64,000 nucleotides of DNA from Malaciobacter pacificus (lineage in GTDB: Bacteria > Campylobacterota > Campylobacteria > Campylobacterales > Arcobacteraceae): NCBI RefSeq assembly GCF_004214795.1, contig NZ_CP035928.1, positions 2,480,001-2,544,000 of the forward strand. The letters are read 5' to 3'. The translations under genes were made by a program, and so were the position numbers. The notes beneath the pieces were generated by a model. That model was given only the letters and a program-made list of their open reading frames with translations, had not been told where the DNA came from and did no database searches. Position 1 is the first letter of the stretch; every line of letters begins with the position of its first letter. Shown here in pieces: positions 29,450 through 38,611 of the stretch.

Positions 29450-30676
29450 CTATCTATCAATTTCACCAAATACAATATTTAAGTTACCAATAATAGTAAC
29501 AACATCAGCTAATTGTAATCCAACTAATAACTCTTCTAAAATAGCAGTGTGTTGGAAAGAAGGTGTTCTAATTTTCATTCTATATGCATAAGGACTTCCA
29601 TCACTACATACAAAGTATCCTAATTCACCCTTTGGTGATTCAGTTGCAACATATACTTCACCAACAGGTGGTCTCATACCTTGAGTTACTAGAACAAAGT
29701 GTTGCATAAGTGAATAGTTTTGAGTCATTATTTGCTCTTTTGGAGCTGAGATATAATTTGGTGCATGAGCCATAAGTTGAGTATCAGACTCTTCATACAT
29801 TGGTACTAATTGTTTTAAGATTTTCGAAGATTCTCTCATTTCTTGGATACAAATTTTATATCTTCCATATGAATCATTTGTATATGAAACAGGAACATCA
29901 AAGTCAAGCTCTGGATATAAGCCATAAGGCATCTCTTTTCTTAAATCCCATTTAATACCACTTCCTCTTAAAGCAATTCCTGAACATCCCCAATCTTTTG
30001 CCATTTGTGGAGTAATAATACCTACATTTTCAAGTCTCATTTTCCAGATTCTATTTTCAGTTAATAAACCTTCATAAGTCTCTAACTCTTTTTCTAAAAC
30101 TTCTAAGAAACTCATGCAGTCTTCGATCCAATTTGATGGTAAATCTAATGGAACTCCACCAATTCTAACTGCACTGTGAGTAAGTCTAGCACCACAATAA
30201 TCTTCGATTAAATCTATTGCATATTCTCTTTCTCTAAAACAGTAAAGAAACATAGACATGGCACCAACATCAAGTGCGTGAGTTGCTAGCCAGAAAAGAT
30301 GAGAAGTGATTCTATTTAATTCTAATAACATAGTTCTAATAACTTCAGCTCTTCTAGGTGCTTCAATTCCAAGAAGTTGCTCAATAGCTAAAGCATATCC
30401 ATAATTATTTGAAGTTGCTGCAATATAATCCATTCTATCTGTAGTTGGTAAGAATTCATTATAAATCATATTCTCAGCCATTTTTTCCATACCTCTATGA
30501 AGGTATCCAATCATTGGTCTTGATTTAACTACTTCTTCACCTTGAAGTTCTAATACTAATCTTAACTGACCATGAGCTGATGGGTGCTGAGGCCCAAAGT
30601 TCACAGTCATTGTATTATCTTCACGCTCGAAGTTAATATTTTCAAAAAAAGGTTTTAATCTATTTGGTTGTTGCAT
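29450..30676 (-). CDS. nuoD: complex I 49-kDa subunit D
   Basis: 408 aa, separate from nuoC. Forms the quinone pocket with NuoB. The conserved '[17 protein letters not shown]' near residue 28 holds the quinone-facing His, and '[13 protein letters not shown]' follows. The C-terminus ends '[12 protein letters not shown]', the strongly conserved family ending. It is 6 bp downstream of nuoC. Confidence 0.97.
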   Translation of the reverse strand: MQQPNRLKPFFENINFEREDNTMTVNFGPQHPSAHGQLRLVLELQGEEVVKSRPMIGYLHRGMEKMAENMIYNEFLPTTDRMDYIAATSNNYGYALAIEQLLGIEAPRRAEVIRTMLLELNRITSHLFWLATHALDVGAMSMFLYCFREREYAIDLIEDYCGARLTHSAVRIGGVPLDLPSNWIEDCMSFLEVLEKELETYEGLLTENRIWKMRLENVGIITPQMAKDWGCSGIALRGSGIKWDLRKEMPYGLYPELDFDVPVSYTNDSYGRYKICIQEMRESSKILKQLVPMYEESDTQLMAHAPNYISAPKEQIMTQNYSLMQHFVLVTQGMRPPVGEVYVATESPKGELGYFVCSDGSPYAYRMKIRTPSFQHTAILEELLVGLQLADVVTIIGNLNIVFGEIDR

Positions 30677-30682
30677 ATTTAT

Positions 30683-31486
30683 CTACCTTCTTCTTTTTAA
30701 AACTACTGATTCTTCAGGTTTTAATTTTTTTACTAATGTATTTCCTTCTTCTTCCTCATAAGAAATAGAAGTCTCAGGTTCAAATTGTGAAATATCAGTA
30801 TTAAATGGAACTTCATGTCCAAGTCTTGCAAATCTAGTTGTGTCATATCTATCAATAGCAGCTGGATCTCTTTGTTCAGGTCCAATTATATCTCTTGCTT
30901 CTTTTCCAAAAATTTTGTCAACTTCATACCATGAAGCTGCCTCATCACCTTGAAGTGGGTAAGTCTTTTTAAGTGGATGGTCATACCAATCATCAGGCAT
31001 AATAATTCTTTTCATATTAGGGTGTCCTGTTACTTTTACTCCTAACATGTCATACATTTCTCGCTCGCTCCAATTTGCTGAAGCGAAAAATGGAGTTAAA
31101 GAGTCTATATATTCATCTTTTGGTAAAAAACATTTAATTCTGATTCTTTTGTGTTTTGTTAGTGATAAGAATTCATAAAATAGTTCATATCCACCTTTTG
31201 AAGCTAAATATTCAATTGCTGAAAGTTCCATTAACATGTCATATTCTAAAGTATCTTTAAGTAGTTTTACACATGCAGTTAAAAAACTTTTATCGATAAT
31301 TACTACTAAATGTGTATGTTCAATGTATGCTTCTTTTACATGAATTGAGTAGTTAATCTCTTCAAAATCTTTAGTAAATATATCATCTTCATTTGGATTC
31401 TTTCTAGGAACTATTGGTCCTACAAAAAATCTATCAGAAAAATATGATTTTCTTTGTACATCTTGTCTATTTTTATACTCTCTCAT
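30683..31486 (-). CDS. nuoC: complex I 30-kDa subunit C
   Basis: 267 aa. The 30-kDa core contains 'YELFYEFLSLTKHKRIRIKC' and the signature 'SANWSEREMYDMLGVKVTGHP' followed by 'RIIMPDDWYDHPLKKTYPLQG'. About 60 residues precede the core and 60 Glu-rich residues follow it. The start shares one base with the nuoB stop. Confidence 0.96.
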   Translation of the reverse strand: MREYKNRQDVQRKSYFSDRFFVGPIVPRKNPNEDDIFTKDFEEINYSIHVKEAYIEHTHLVVIIDKSFLTACVKLLKDTLEYDMLMELSAIEYLASKGGYELFYEFLSLTKHKRIRIKCFLPKDEYIDSLTPFFASANWSEREMYDMLGVKVTGHPNMKRIIMPDDWYDHPLKKTYPLQGDEAASWYEVDKIFGKEARDIIGPEQRDPAAIDRYDTTRFARLGHEVPFNTDISQFEPETSISYEEEEGNTLVKKLKPEESVVLKRRR

Positions 31487-31995
31487 TACACTAGCCTCTT
31501 TTTCTTATGAGCTCTAAAGATAGACTCTTTTCTAATTTTCTTTTGTAGTGTCATTAGGGCATATTGAAGTGTTTCAGGTCTTGGGGCACAACCTGGAAGA
31601 TATATATCAACAGGAATAATTCTATCAGCACCTTGAACAGTTGCATAAGTATTAAACATACCACCTGTATTTGCACATGAACCCATTGAGATAACCCACT
31701 TTGGATCAGGCATTTGATCGTATAATCTTCTCATAAACTCTGCATGCTTTTTAGTTAAAGTTCCAGCGATAATTAAAACATCAGATTGTCTAGGAGATGC
31801 TCTAAAAATAGTTCCAAATCTATCAAAATCATATCTTGAAGCACCAGTTGCCATCATTTCGATTGCACAACAAGCTAATCCATAAGTCATAGGCCATAAA
31901 GAGTTTGACCTACCAAAATTAACAATTTTATCAATTGTTGTTAATTTTACAGCAGCACCGTTATCTTGTAAATAATTTATTTTATGCTGTGCCAT
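31486..31995 (-). CDS. nuoB: complex I subunit B, cluster N2
   Basis: 169 aa. Binds the terminal [4Fe-4S] cluster N2 that reduces quinone. Tandem Cys in '[20 protein letters not shown]' near residue 40, plus '[10 protein letters not shown]' and '[10 protein letters not shown]', complete the ligand set. The start lies inside the nuoA 3' end (19-bp overlap). Confidence 0.97.
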   Translation of the reverse strand: MAQHKINYLQDNGAAVKLTTIDKIVNFGRSNSLWPMTYGLACCAIEMMATGASRYDFDRFGTIFRASPRQSDVLIIAGTLTKKHAEFMRRLYDQMPDPKWVISMGSCANTGGMFNTYATVQGADRIIPVDIYLPGCAPRPETLQYALMTLQKKIRKESIFRAHKKKRLV

Positions 31996-32366
31996 TCAAG
32001 CGCTCCTTTTTTCCAAGCGTATAAAAACCCAATAGACAATAATGTTATAAATAGTAACATTTCAATAAAACCAAACCATCCAAGAAGTTTAAAGTTTATA
32101 GCCCAAGGGAACATGAAGATAATTTCCACATCAAATAAAATAAACAATAATGCAATTAAATAAAATTGCGTAGATATCGTATTTGGTTGTTTTGTAACCT
32201 CTGGTCCACACTCATATAGCGTAGTTTTCAGTTTTTCTGTATCTAGTCTTGCAATTTTTCTACTAATGTACCTTGACAACCAAACTGTTGCAAAGAAAGC
32301 AGAAAAAGTCACAACAAACATTACAAATGCACCAAAATAAGGATGAGCAAAATCCATATGTGTCAT
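31977..32366 (-). CDS. nuoA: complex I subunit A
   Basis: 129 aa with three membrane helices. '[13 protein letters not shown]' carries the conserved loop Cys, and '[16 protein letters not shown]' the TM2 acidic pair. It is the first gene of the nuo operon. ATG 32366 has AAAGGA about seven bases upstream. The 273 bp before it (32367–32639) hold no gene; AT-rich stretches such as 'TAGTATAAATAG' about 60 bp upstream could include the operon promoter. Confidence 0.96.
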   Translation of the reverse strand: MTHMDFAHPYFGAFVMFVVTFSAFFATVWLSRYISRKIARLDTEKLKTTLYECGPEVTKQPNTISTQFYLIALLFILFDVEIIFMFPWAINFKLLGWFGFIEMLLFITLLSIGFLYAWKKGALEWHSIK

Positions 32367-32639
32367 TTATGTATCCTTTGTATACTTAAATATATCAATT
32401 AGTAATCACTATTTATACTATCTAATTTGTAATAAATACCCAATTACAAAAATTACTAGCAAATAATAAACTAATCTGTGAAAAATAAGCTTTAAAATTA
32501 ATGTTTTTCTAAGAATAAGGTTTAGCTTGGTACAAAAAGAAACACTATAATATTAAAAAAAATAAACTCCTAATTAATTAACTCCTTTTTATTAATTAAA
32601 AAAATAAGTAAATCTATTTAGCTTTAATTACTTAGTTAA

Positions 32640-33341
32640 CTATATATCGCAGTTTATAAAACTATATTTTTTTTGATAACGAGAGCACTCTTTTCTAGGT
32701 AGTTGTATTAATATTGGAAATTTACTTATATCTAACCATTTTATGATACTTTTTATCCTTTCTTTTTTCATAGATGTACAGCCACTTGTATATTTTTTTT
32801 TAGGATTTTCTACGTGTAGAAAAATACATGAACCCAAATTATATTTTTGCATCTTATTATGCTCAACAACAATTACATATTCATATGTTTCATTTTTTAG
32901 CAACATATTTTCATAACTGTTATAATTTTGCTTATTTTTAGTTTTTATAATTTTATTATAGTTGTTACTTTTTGAATCATCTACACAAATGTGATTTTCT
33001 GTTGATTTTTCATATGGCATATTTGTATATACAAAGTTATGATAAGTATAAATTTTTGTTAAATCAAAAATTCCAGCAACTGCTTTTTTATCACCTTCAA
33101 CTTTTACAGGATCAATACTATTTACTTCAAGATTATAATTAGACTCTCCCCATGCAAGTCCATTTTCACCAATATTAACTTTAATGACTTTTGATACTTG
33201 CTTAAACTTTCCATCAATTTTTTCATATTGAACTAAAGAGGCCCTTTGAGATTGAAAATCATCAGCTAGTACAAATATAACTTGCTTTGTTTCTGCAAAA
33301 ATAGAAGTAAAAAAAATTGATAATAAAAATAGAAGTTTCAT
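32640..33341 (-). CDS. L,D-transpeptidase (YkuD-type), secreted
   Basis: 233 aa with a signal peptide (MKLLFLLSIFFTSIFA). The YkuD catalytic pattern is seen as 'SCIFLHVENPKKKYTSGCTS' (His176, Ser186, Gly187, nucleophile Cys188). The domain lacks the HGT form of the motif, so it is a divergent member. L,D-transpeptidases cross-link or trim peptidoglycan or attach proteins to it in the periplasm. Its ATG lies 12 bp after the stop of the AAA+ ATPase gene, so the two are probably cotranscribed. An additional C-terminal Cys pair (CSRYQKKYSFINC) could form a disulfide. Confidence 0.78.
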   Translation of the reverse strand: MKLLFLLSIFFTSIFAETKQVIFVLADDFQSQRASLVQYEKIDGKFKQVSKVIKVNIGENGLAWGESNYNLEVNSIDPVKVEGDKKAVAGIFDLTKIYTYHNFVYTNMPYEKSTENHICVDDSKSNNYNKIIKTKNKQNYNSYENMLLKNETYEYVIVVEHNKMQKYNLGSCIFLHVENPKKKYTSGCTSMKKERIKSIIKWLDISKFPILIQLPRKECSRYQKKYSFINCDI

Positions 33342-33353
33342 ACTAAAAAGGGC

Positions 33354-35087
33354 TTAGAAAAACCCTACTTTAGTTTCACCATCAAATTGACCTTTTTGTT
33401 CTTTAGTAATTTGCTCTTTAAAATCTTCTACTTTAAAAATAGGCTCATCACTAACAGCAATTTTATATGCTGTATTTTTAATAACAAGTTCAATTTGACC
33501 ACCTGTTAGTTCATACTTTGCTAACTCTTCTAATTCAAAATCATCACTTAAAGGTAAAGTTGAAGGTAATAACTTTTCCCATAGTTTTATTCTTTGAGTT
33601 TTATTTGGTTTAATAAACTCAATTTTATAGTTAAATCTTCTAGAAAATGCTTTATCAAGATTTTCTAATAAGTTTGTAGTTGCTATTAAAATCCCGTCAA
33701 ATCTCTCAATTTGTTCTAAAAAGATATTTTGCATTTGGTTATGCATTTTATCACTACTACTCATTCCTCCAGCTGATCTTGCACTTAGAAATTGATCAGC
33801 TTCATTTAAAAGTAAAACAGGGTCTGATTTTGTTTCACTTCTTAATTCATAATACTTATCAAAAATATTTCTAACATTCTTTTCACTCTCACCAATATAC
33901 ATTGATAAGATTTTAGAACAATCAAAACTAAGGACCTCTTTTTTAAGTGATTTTGCAAGGGCAAGAGCTGTTAATGTTTTACCAGTCCCTGCTACTCCAT
34001 AAAAGATAATCTTAGCTTCAATTCCTTTTTTCTTATCTTTTATTCCCCACTGTTTTAATCTATTTACAACGTTTTTATCAACTTGTTTTAATAAGGCATT
34101 TAAAGTCTCTTTTGTTTTATCATTTAGTACAACATCATCAAGTGTTTTATTTGTAGAGATTAATTCAAACATCTCTTGGTCTTTGATAATTGTATCCAGC
34201 TTGATTTTACCCATATTTGTTTTTTTCTTAGTTGGGTGAGAAATTTTATATAAGACCTCATCAGGGATATAAAAATTTCTATTAATTCCACCAAAAGGAG
34301 TTAATACTTCATCATAATCAACTAAACCTTTTGATACTAAAGGTGAACTCTCTTCAAGTAAACTTCTATATTTGATTTTTTCATAATCATCATTTGAAAT
34401 TAGTTCAATTAAAGCATTCATATCTCTCATTGAACCATCTCCTCCTGAATACTCCTCTTTTAAAAGAGCTAAAAATAGAGTCTGTTCTTGGTCGTTTAAA
34501 TCATTGTCTTTAAAAAAATCAACTAACATAATAGAATTACTGGTTACTTTAACTCTCTCTTTAATTCTATTTTCTAATAATACTAACTTTGATTTTAACC
34601 TATTTGAACTAGGGCTATTTACATCAAAATTTTTTCTAACAATATTTAACTGTTGAGCTAAATCAATTCTAAAAAACTGGTCTTGTAAATATTCTAAGTG
34701 GTCACTATAATTTTTAATTTCAGGAAGAACAAAATCATTTGCTCCACTTTCTAGCATCTTTAAATATGAACTAGATAAAGAGACACTAGAATTGATTAGT
34801 TCTAATTTTGAGACTTCACTTAACTTAATTTGGTCAAAAGATACTTGAACTAACCAACCAAACTCTAAAAGAGATTTTATTAAATCTAGTTTTTCTAAAT
34901 GTTCAAACTCTTTTATATTGTAAAATTCATTTAATATTTCAATAATTCCTAATGTATCTCTACCTGATACATACTCTTTTGTCATAAACTGTAATATTTT
35001 TGCTTCTTCCACACTACACTTTAATTGTGCAAAAAAGTTTGTTTTTTCTATATCTTGTGAATTGATAAAATCAATAACTTCTTTCAT
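33354..35087 (-). CDS. AAA+ ATPase with large N-terminal region, unknown role
   Basis: 577 aa. The first 290 residues are helical and Leu/Glu/Lys-rich without a recognised domain. A single AAA module follows: Walker A 'GVAGTGKT' at 364–371, pore-like 'MYIGESEKNV' near 396, Walker B 'LLLNEAD' at 425–431, sensor 1 'ATTN' near 469 and Arg fingers 'SRRF' near 482. Asn replaces the usual Walker B Asp but the catalytic Glu is kept; 'NEAD' also occurs in some SpoVK-like AAA proteins. It probably remodels a protein partner; the target is unknown. It sits between a small membrane protein (17-bp gap) and an L,D-transpeptidase, which suggests an envelope link. Confidence 0.78.
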   Translation of the reverse strand: MKEVIDFINSQDIEKTNFFAQLKCSVEEAKILQFMTKEYVSGRDTLGIIEILNEFYNIKEFEHLEKLDLIKSLLEFGWLVQVSFDQIKLSEVSKLELINSSVSLSSSYLKMLESGANDFVLPEIKNYSDHLEYLQDQFFRIDLAQQLNIVRKNFDVNSPSSNRLKSKLVLLENRIKERVKVTSNSIMLVDFFKDNDLNDQEQTLFLALLKEEYSGGDGSMRDMNALIELISNDDYEKIKYRSLLEESSPLVSKGLVDYDEVLTPFGGINRNFYIPDEVLYKISHPTKKKTNMGKIKLDTIIKDQEMFELISTNKTLDDVVLNDKTKETLNALLKQVDKNVVNRLKQWGIKDKKKGIEAKIIFYGVAGTGKTLTALALAKSLKKEVLSFDCSKILSMYIGESEKNVRNIFDKYYELRSETKSDPVLLLNEADQFLSARSAGGMSSSDKMHNQMQNIFLEQIERFDGILIATTNLLENLDKAFSRRFNYKIEFIKPNKTQRIKLWEKLLPSTLPLSDDFELEELAKYELTGGQIELVIKNTAYKIAVSDEPIFKVEDFKEQITKEQKGQFDGETKVGFF

Positions 35088-35103
35088 TCTAAATTAAATC
35101 CTA

Positions 35104-35454
35104 TTATTTTAATTTTTTTTGTAATTTTTCATAAAAATCATTTACTTCATCTTCAAGCTTGAACTCTAACTTGTCGTTTCCATTAATAATGATATTTTTC
35201 TTTTTAATTTCTAAACTATTTATACTTTTATAGTCAAAGTCTTTTGAATTTTTCTGTAAGTCAACAAAAAAGCTATTATGAACTTCCAAAACTCTATCTT
35301 CACATAAAGCTTTATATGAGCCCTTTGAATATACATACTCTTTACAATTATTTGTTTTTAAGTGTTCTTGTATTTTTTCTAAATTAGATGTGTCGTGCAG
35401 ATTTAAACCTATAACAACTATTGCAATAATTACAAATAAAGCAATAAATATCAT
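35104..35454 (-). CDS. small membrane-anchored protein, unknown
   Basis: 116 aa, not recognised. One N-terminal membrane helix (MIFIALFVIIAIVVIGLNL), then a hydrophilic domain with a Cys pair (Cys38 and Cys51 region, 'NNCKEYVYSKGSYKALCED') and alternating beta-like segments ('SLEIKKKNIIINGNDKLEFKL'). A clear GGAG lies eight bases before ATG 35454. It is the first gene of a three-gene run with the AAA+ ATPase and the L,D-transpeptidase. Confidence 0.65.
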   Translation of the reverse strand: MIFIALFVIIAIVVIGLNLHDTSNLEKIQEHLKTNNCKEYVYSKGSYKALCEDRVLEVHNSFFVDLQKNSKDFDYKSINSLEIKKKNIIINGNDKLEFKLEDEVNDFYEKLQKKLK

Positions 35455-35517
35455 TTTTACTCCTATATACTAATAACATCTTACAGCAAAATCTCTTAAC
35501 TACATATGAATAATAAA

Positions 35518-35541
35518 ATTGATAAAATATTATCTATCAAT
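35518..35541 (+). promoter_or_regulatory. inverted repeat upstream of the Sel1 lipoprotein
   Basis: ATTGATA (35518–35524) and TATCAAT (35535–35541) form a 7-bp inverted repeat 20 bp before ATG 35561, overlapping the likely promoter. Possible operator, but in AT-rich DNA a 7-bp match is weak evidence. Confidence 0.3.
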
Positions 35542-35560
35542 AAAATACTAAAGGGTAATA

Positions 35561-36178
35561 ATGAAGAAGTCCTTAACTTCACTTTTAACAACTACTGTTT
35601 TGGCTACAACTGTATTCACAGGTTGTACAAATCATAAAGAAGCATTAAAGGTTTTACCAAGTGAACTTGCCATTGCAGATGATTGTAGAAATCAAAATAA
35701 AAGTTTCGAGTACGACTGTTATGATTTAATCGCTTATAAAAATAGTTTTGCACAAATTAGACTAGGAATAATTGCACAAACTAAAGGTAACCACACTGAA
35801 GCTTTTCAAAGATACACAATAGCACAAAAAAAAGGGAATTTTTATGCTAATGCACTATTAGCTGATTTATACAATAAAGGTGAAGGTGTACAAAAAGATA
35901 AAGATAAAGTAATTGATTTATTAAAAGATGTCGATGAATTTGATCCAATTGCTGCATATAAATTAGCATATTATTACTTAGATAAAAAAGATTATACAGA
36001 GGCTATTGAATTACTAGAATTTGCTGCATTAAATAATGTAAAAAAAGCACAGTATGAACTTTATAAAATTTACAGTGAAGGAACTATCACAAAAATTAAT
36101 TTAGATAGAAGTAAAGAGTGGTTTAAAAAATATGAAGATAAATCAAATAGTTTTATTTCTAAAATTTATGGTATTTAA
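35561..36178 (+). CDS. Sel1/TPR-repeat lipoprotein
   Basis: 205 aa. The signal peptide ends in a lipobox (VFTGC, Cys21), so it should be a lipoprotein. From about residue 70 there are Sel1-like repeats: 'FYANALLADLYNKGEGVQKD' type, then 'AYKLAYYYLDKKDYTEAIEL' and 'AQYELYKIYSEGT'. Sel1 proteins scaffold protein interactions in the periplasm. It is single, with AAAGGG before the ATG, and converges on nfo. Confidence 0.8.
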   Translation: MKKSLTSLLTTTVLATTVFTGCTNHKEALKVLPSELAIADDCRNQNKSFEYDCYDLIAYKNSFAQIRLGIIAQTKGNHTEAFQRYTIAQKKGNFYANALLADLYNKGEGVQKDKDKVIDLLKDVDEFDPIAAYKLAYYYLDKKDYTEAIELLEFAALNNVKKAQYELYKIYSEGTITKINLDRSKEWFKKYEDKSNSFISKIYGI

Positions 36179-36184
36179 AAAATA

Positions 36185-36214
36185 ATTGAGAAGTAAGCTA
36201 ACTTACTTTTCAAT
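36185..36214. terminator. bidirectional terminator between Sel1 lipoprotein and nfo
   Basis: 13-bp stem ATTGAGAAGTAAG / CTTACTTTTCAAT with loop CTAA and one wobble, between convergent genes; the right arm covers the nfo stop codon. A-rich and T-rich flanks suit both directions. Confidence 0.65.
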
Positions 36215-37048
36215 TAAATCATATAAAGCCTTAATCTCCTCAGGCCAAATTGTTTCATCTATAGTTTCTAAAACTAATGGAATATCATCCATTCTATCAT
36301 CATTCATAATAAATTTAAATGCATCCCAACCAATTTTTCCAACACCTAAAGAATCATGTCTATCTACTCTACTTCCAAGTTCTGGTTTTGAGTCATTTAT
36401 GTGCATACCCATTAAATACTCTCTACCAACAATATCATCAAACTCTTTCCAAGTTTTATCGTAAGCCTCTTTTGTTCTAATATCATAACCAGCTGTAAAC
36501 ATATGACAAGTATCAATACAAACACCAACTCTTGATTTATCTTCAACTTTATCAATTAAATATGCTAAATGTTCAAATTTGTATCCTAAGTTACTTCCTT
36601 GACCTGCTGTGTTTTCAATTACTAATTTTATGTCATTTGTTGCATCAATTGCTTGATTCATTGATAAAGCAATTCTATCTAAACACTCTTCTTCACTTAT
36701 TTTTCTTAAATGACTACCTGGATGAAAATTTAATCTATCAAGTTTTAAAGTCTCACATCTTTGTATCTCATGAATAAAACCATTTAAAGACTTTTCTCTT
36801 TTCTCTTCTTCTGGATGACCAAGATTGATTAAATATGAATCATGAGGCAAAATATGTTTTGCTTCAATACCCGTTTTTTCAAACTCTTCAAACCATTTAT
36901 CTAAAGTTTTAGTGTCAAAATCTTTTGCAGTCCACTGTCTTTGATTCTTTACAAATAAAGCAAAAGCTTTTGCCCCTATTTCTCTTGCATTTATTAGAGC
37001 ATTATATACTCCACCACTTGCACTTACATGAGCTCCAACATATTTCAT
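36203..37048 (-). CDS. nfo: endonuclease IV (AP endonuclease)
   Basis: 281 aa TIM-barrel zinc enzyme that cuts 5' of abasic sites in base excision repair. Signatures in order: '[15 protein letters not shown]' near residue 3, 'LNFHPGSHL' near 101, '[13 protein letters not shown]' near 141, '[15 protein letters not shown]' near 172, and '[21 protein letters not shown]' in part near 214. These supply the His, Asp and Glu zinc ligands. The length is normal. A 283-bp gene-free stretch (37049–37331) follows upstream and includes the imperfect palindrome AGCCGCTACATGTAGGCT near 37202. Confidence 0.96.
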   Translation of the reverse strand: MKYVGAHVSASGGVYNALINAREIGAKAFALFVKNQRQWTAKDFDTKTLDKWFEEFEKTGIEAKHILPHDSYLINLGHPEEEKREKSLNGFIHEIQRCETLKLDRLNFHPGSHLRKISEEECLDRIALSMNQAIDATNDIKLVIENTAGQGSNLGYKFEHLAYLIDKVEDKSRVGVCIDTCHMFTAGYDIRTKEAYDKTWKEFDDIVGREYLMGMHINDSKPELGSRVDRHDSLGVGKIGWDAFKFIMNDDRMDDIPLVLETIDETIWPEEIKALYDLIEK

Positions 37049-37331
37049 ATCAAATCCTATTAGTTATAAATTATTAATTTTAGTTATTAAAATCTTTATT
37101 AAGTGTAATATATAAACACTCTTAAAATAAAATTTCAACTATTTAAGATTTTTATCTTATCCTAAAATTGCTAAGTATAAAATTTCAAATAGTATTTATT
37201 CAGCCGCTACATGTAGGCTATAAAATTTGAGTAATATTACAAAATTAGTTCTTATGTTAATTCTAATACACTGTGAATAAGTAGTAGAGTTAATCTAAAA
37301 GCTAAATATAAAGTAGACAAGAGGGAAATTA

Positions 37332-38534
37332 ATGAAAAGAGTCGTAATTATTGGAGGAGGGTATGCTGGAATATATGCCCTAAGAGAGTTAGTTAAAAAT
37401 AAAAATATAAAAATAACATTGATTGATAAACATACTTATCATAACTTGCAACCAGAAGTTTATGATTTAATCGCAAATAAATCGAATTTTGCTGATGTAA
37501 CAATTGACTTAACAACTCTTTGCTTAGGTTTTAACCATGACCATCTAGAATTCAAAAACTTAAAAGTAAGAAAAATAGACCAACATAAACAAAAAATCTT
37601 CACAGAAGAGGAAGAGATTGTAGAATATGATTATCTAATTATGGCAGCTGGGACTAGAACTTACTTCCCTCCTCAAATTCCAGGACTTAATAGTGCAGAT
37701 GATATTAAAAAACTTCATAGAGCTATTACATTTAAACAGCACTTTGAATCTCAGTTATTCCAAAAAATAAAAGATGAAGCAAGACAATGTGCTGATACTC
37801 ATATTGTAGTTGTAGGTGCTGGTTTATCTGGTGTTGAAATTGCAGCTGAAATGGCATATTATTCAAATAAGTTTTTTGAAAGAGGAAACTTCTCTTGTGA
37901 CAATTTAAAAATATCCCTTGTTAGTAGTTCATCTGCAATCTTACCTGGATTAAAACAAGACTTAATTAATATCTCTCAAAAAAGATTAAAATCACTTGGA
38001 ATTAATATTATTACTAACACTAAACTTCAAAGTGTTGAAGATGGTTATTGTGTACTTTCAAATGGAACAAAAATACATCATTCATTTGTAATATTCACAG
38101 GGGGTATAGAAGCTTCTACAATCAGTTCAGAGCTTGATGATGTTGAAAGAAATGGTAGAGGACAATTAATAGTAAATGAACATCTACAAACTGAGAAACA
38201 TCAAAATATTTTTGCAATTGGAGATATTGCTGAAATAAAGAATAAAGATGGTGAATTGATGCCTCCAAATGTTACAATTGCAAGAATAAGTGGAACATGT
38301 GCTGGTAAAAATGTATTAAAGCTAATTGATGGTAAACCAATGGGTGTATGTGATCCAAAACTTGATGGTATTTTAATTGCACTTGGTGGGAAATATGCTG
38401 CAGGTGATATCTATGGTATGCTAACTGTAAGTGGTAGATTAGCATATGAGATTAAAAAATATGTATTTAGTTCATATAGAAAACCTTTAATTAAGTTAAT
38501 TAAAAAAGGTTATAATAAATTAAGAAGAATGTAG
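37332..38534 (+). CDS. type II NADH dehydrogenase-like flavoprotein
   Basis: 400 aa pyridine nucleotide-disulfide oxidoreductase. The FAD motif 'VVIIGGGYAGIYALREL' is at the N-terminus, the NAD(P) motif 'VVVGAGLSGVEIAAEMA' is near residue 160, and 'IFAIGDIAEI' with 'PPNVTIARISGTCAG' supplies the second FAD contact. The C-terminus is amphipathic and very basic ('YRKPLIKLIKKGYNKLRRM'), suited to peripheral membrane attachment as in NDH-2. It would pass electrons from NADH to menaquinone without pumping, which complements a complex I that lacks an NADH module (inference). GAGGG precedes the ATG. A sulfide:quinone oxidoreductase is less likely because the usual Cys pair is not evident. Confidence 0.78.
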   Translation: MKRVVIIGGGYAGIYALRELVKNKNIKITLIDKHTYHNLQPEVYDLIANKSNFADVTIDLTTLCLGFNHDHLEFKNLKVRKIDQHKQKIFTEEEEIVEYDYLIMAAGTRTYFPPQIPGLNSADDIKKLHRAITFKQHFESQLFQKIKDEARQCADTHIVVVGAGLSGVEIAAEMAYYSNKFFERGNFSCDNLKISLVSSSSAILPGLKQDLINISQKRLKSLGINIITNTKLQSVEDGYCVLSNGTKIHHSFVIFTGGIEASTISSELDDVERNGRGQLIVNEHLQTEKHQNIFAIGDIAEIKNKDGELMPPNVTIARISGTCAGKNVLKLIDGKPMGVCDPKLDGILIALGGKYAAGDIYGMLTVSGRLAYEIKKYVFSSYRKPLIKLIKKGYNKLRRM

Positions 38535-38558
38535 TTCTTAAAAAATAATTTTTTTGTA

Positions 38559-38601
38559 ACAAAGCTTAATTATGATATAATTATAACTATCTAAGCTTTG
38601 T
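38559..38601 (+). promoter_or_regulatory. promoter between inverted repeats, EAL sensor gene
   Basis: ACAAAGCTTA (38559–38568) and TAAGCTTTGT (38592–38601) are perfect 10-bp inverted repeats with 23 bp between them. TATAAT lies at 38576–38581 inside the spacer, so the arms flank the -10 and would fall near -30 and +5. This is a good operator candidate for the c-heme/EAL gene. Confidence 0.5.
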
Positions 38602-38611
38602 GGCAGAATTA

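Noticed and set aside
37185-37235. Operator at the palindrome around AGCCGCTACATGTAGGCT upstream of the NDH-2-like gene
   Set aside because: Imperfect, about 120 bp from the start codon and without a recognisable promoter next to it; noted only within the nfo entry.
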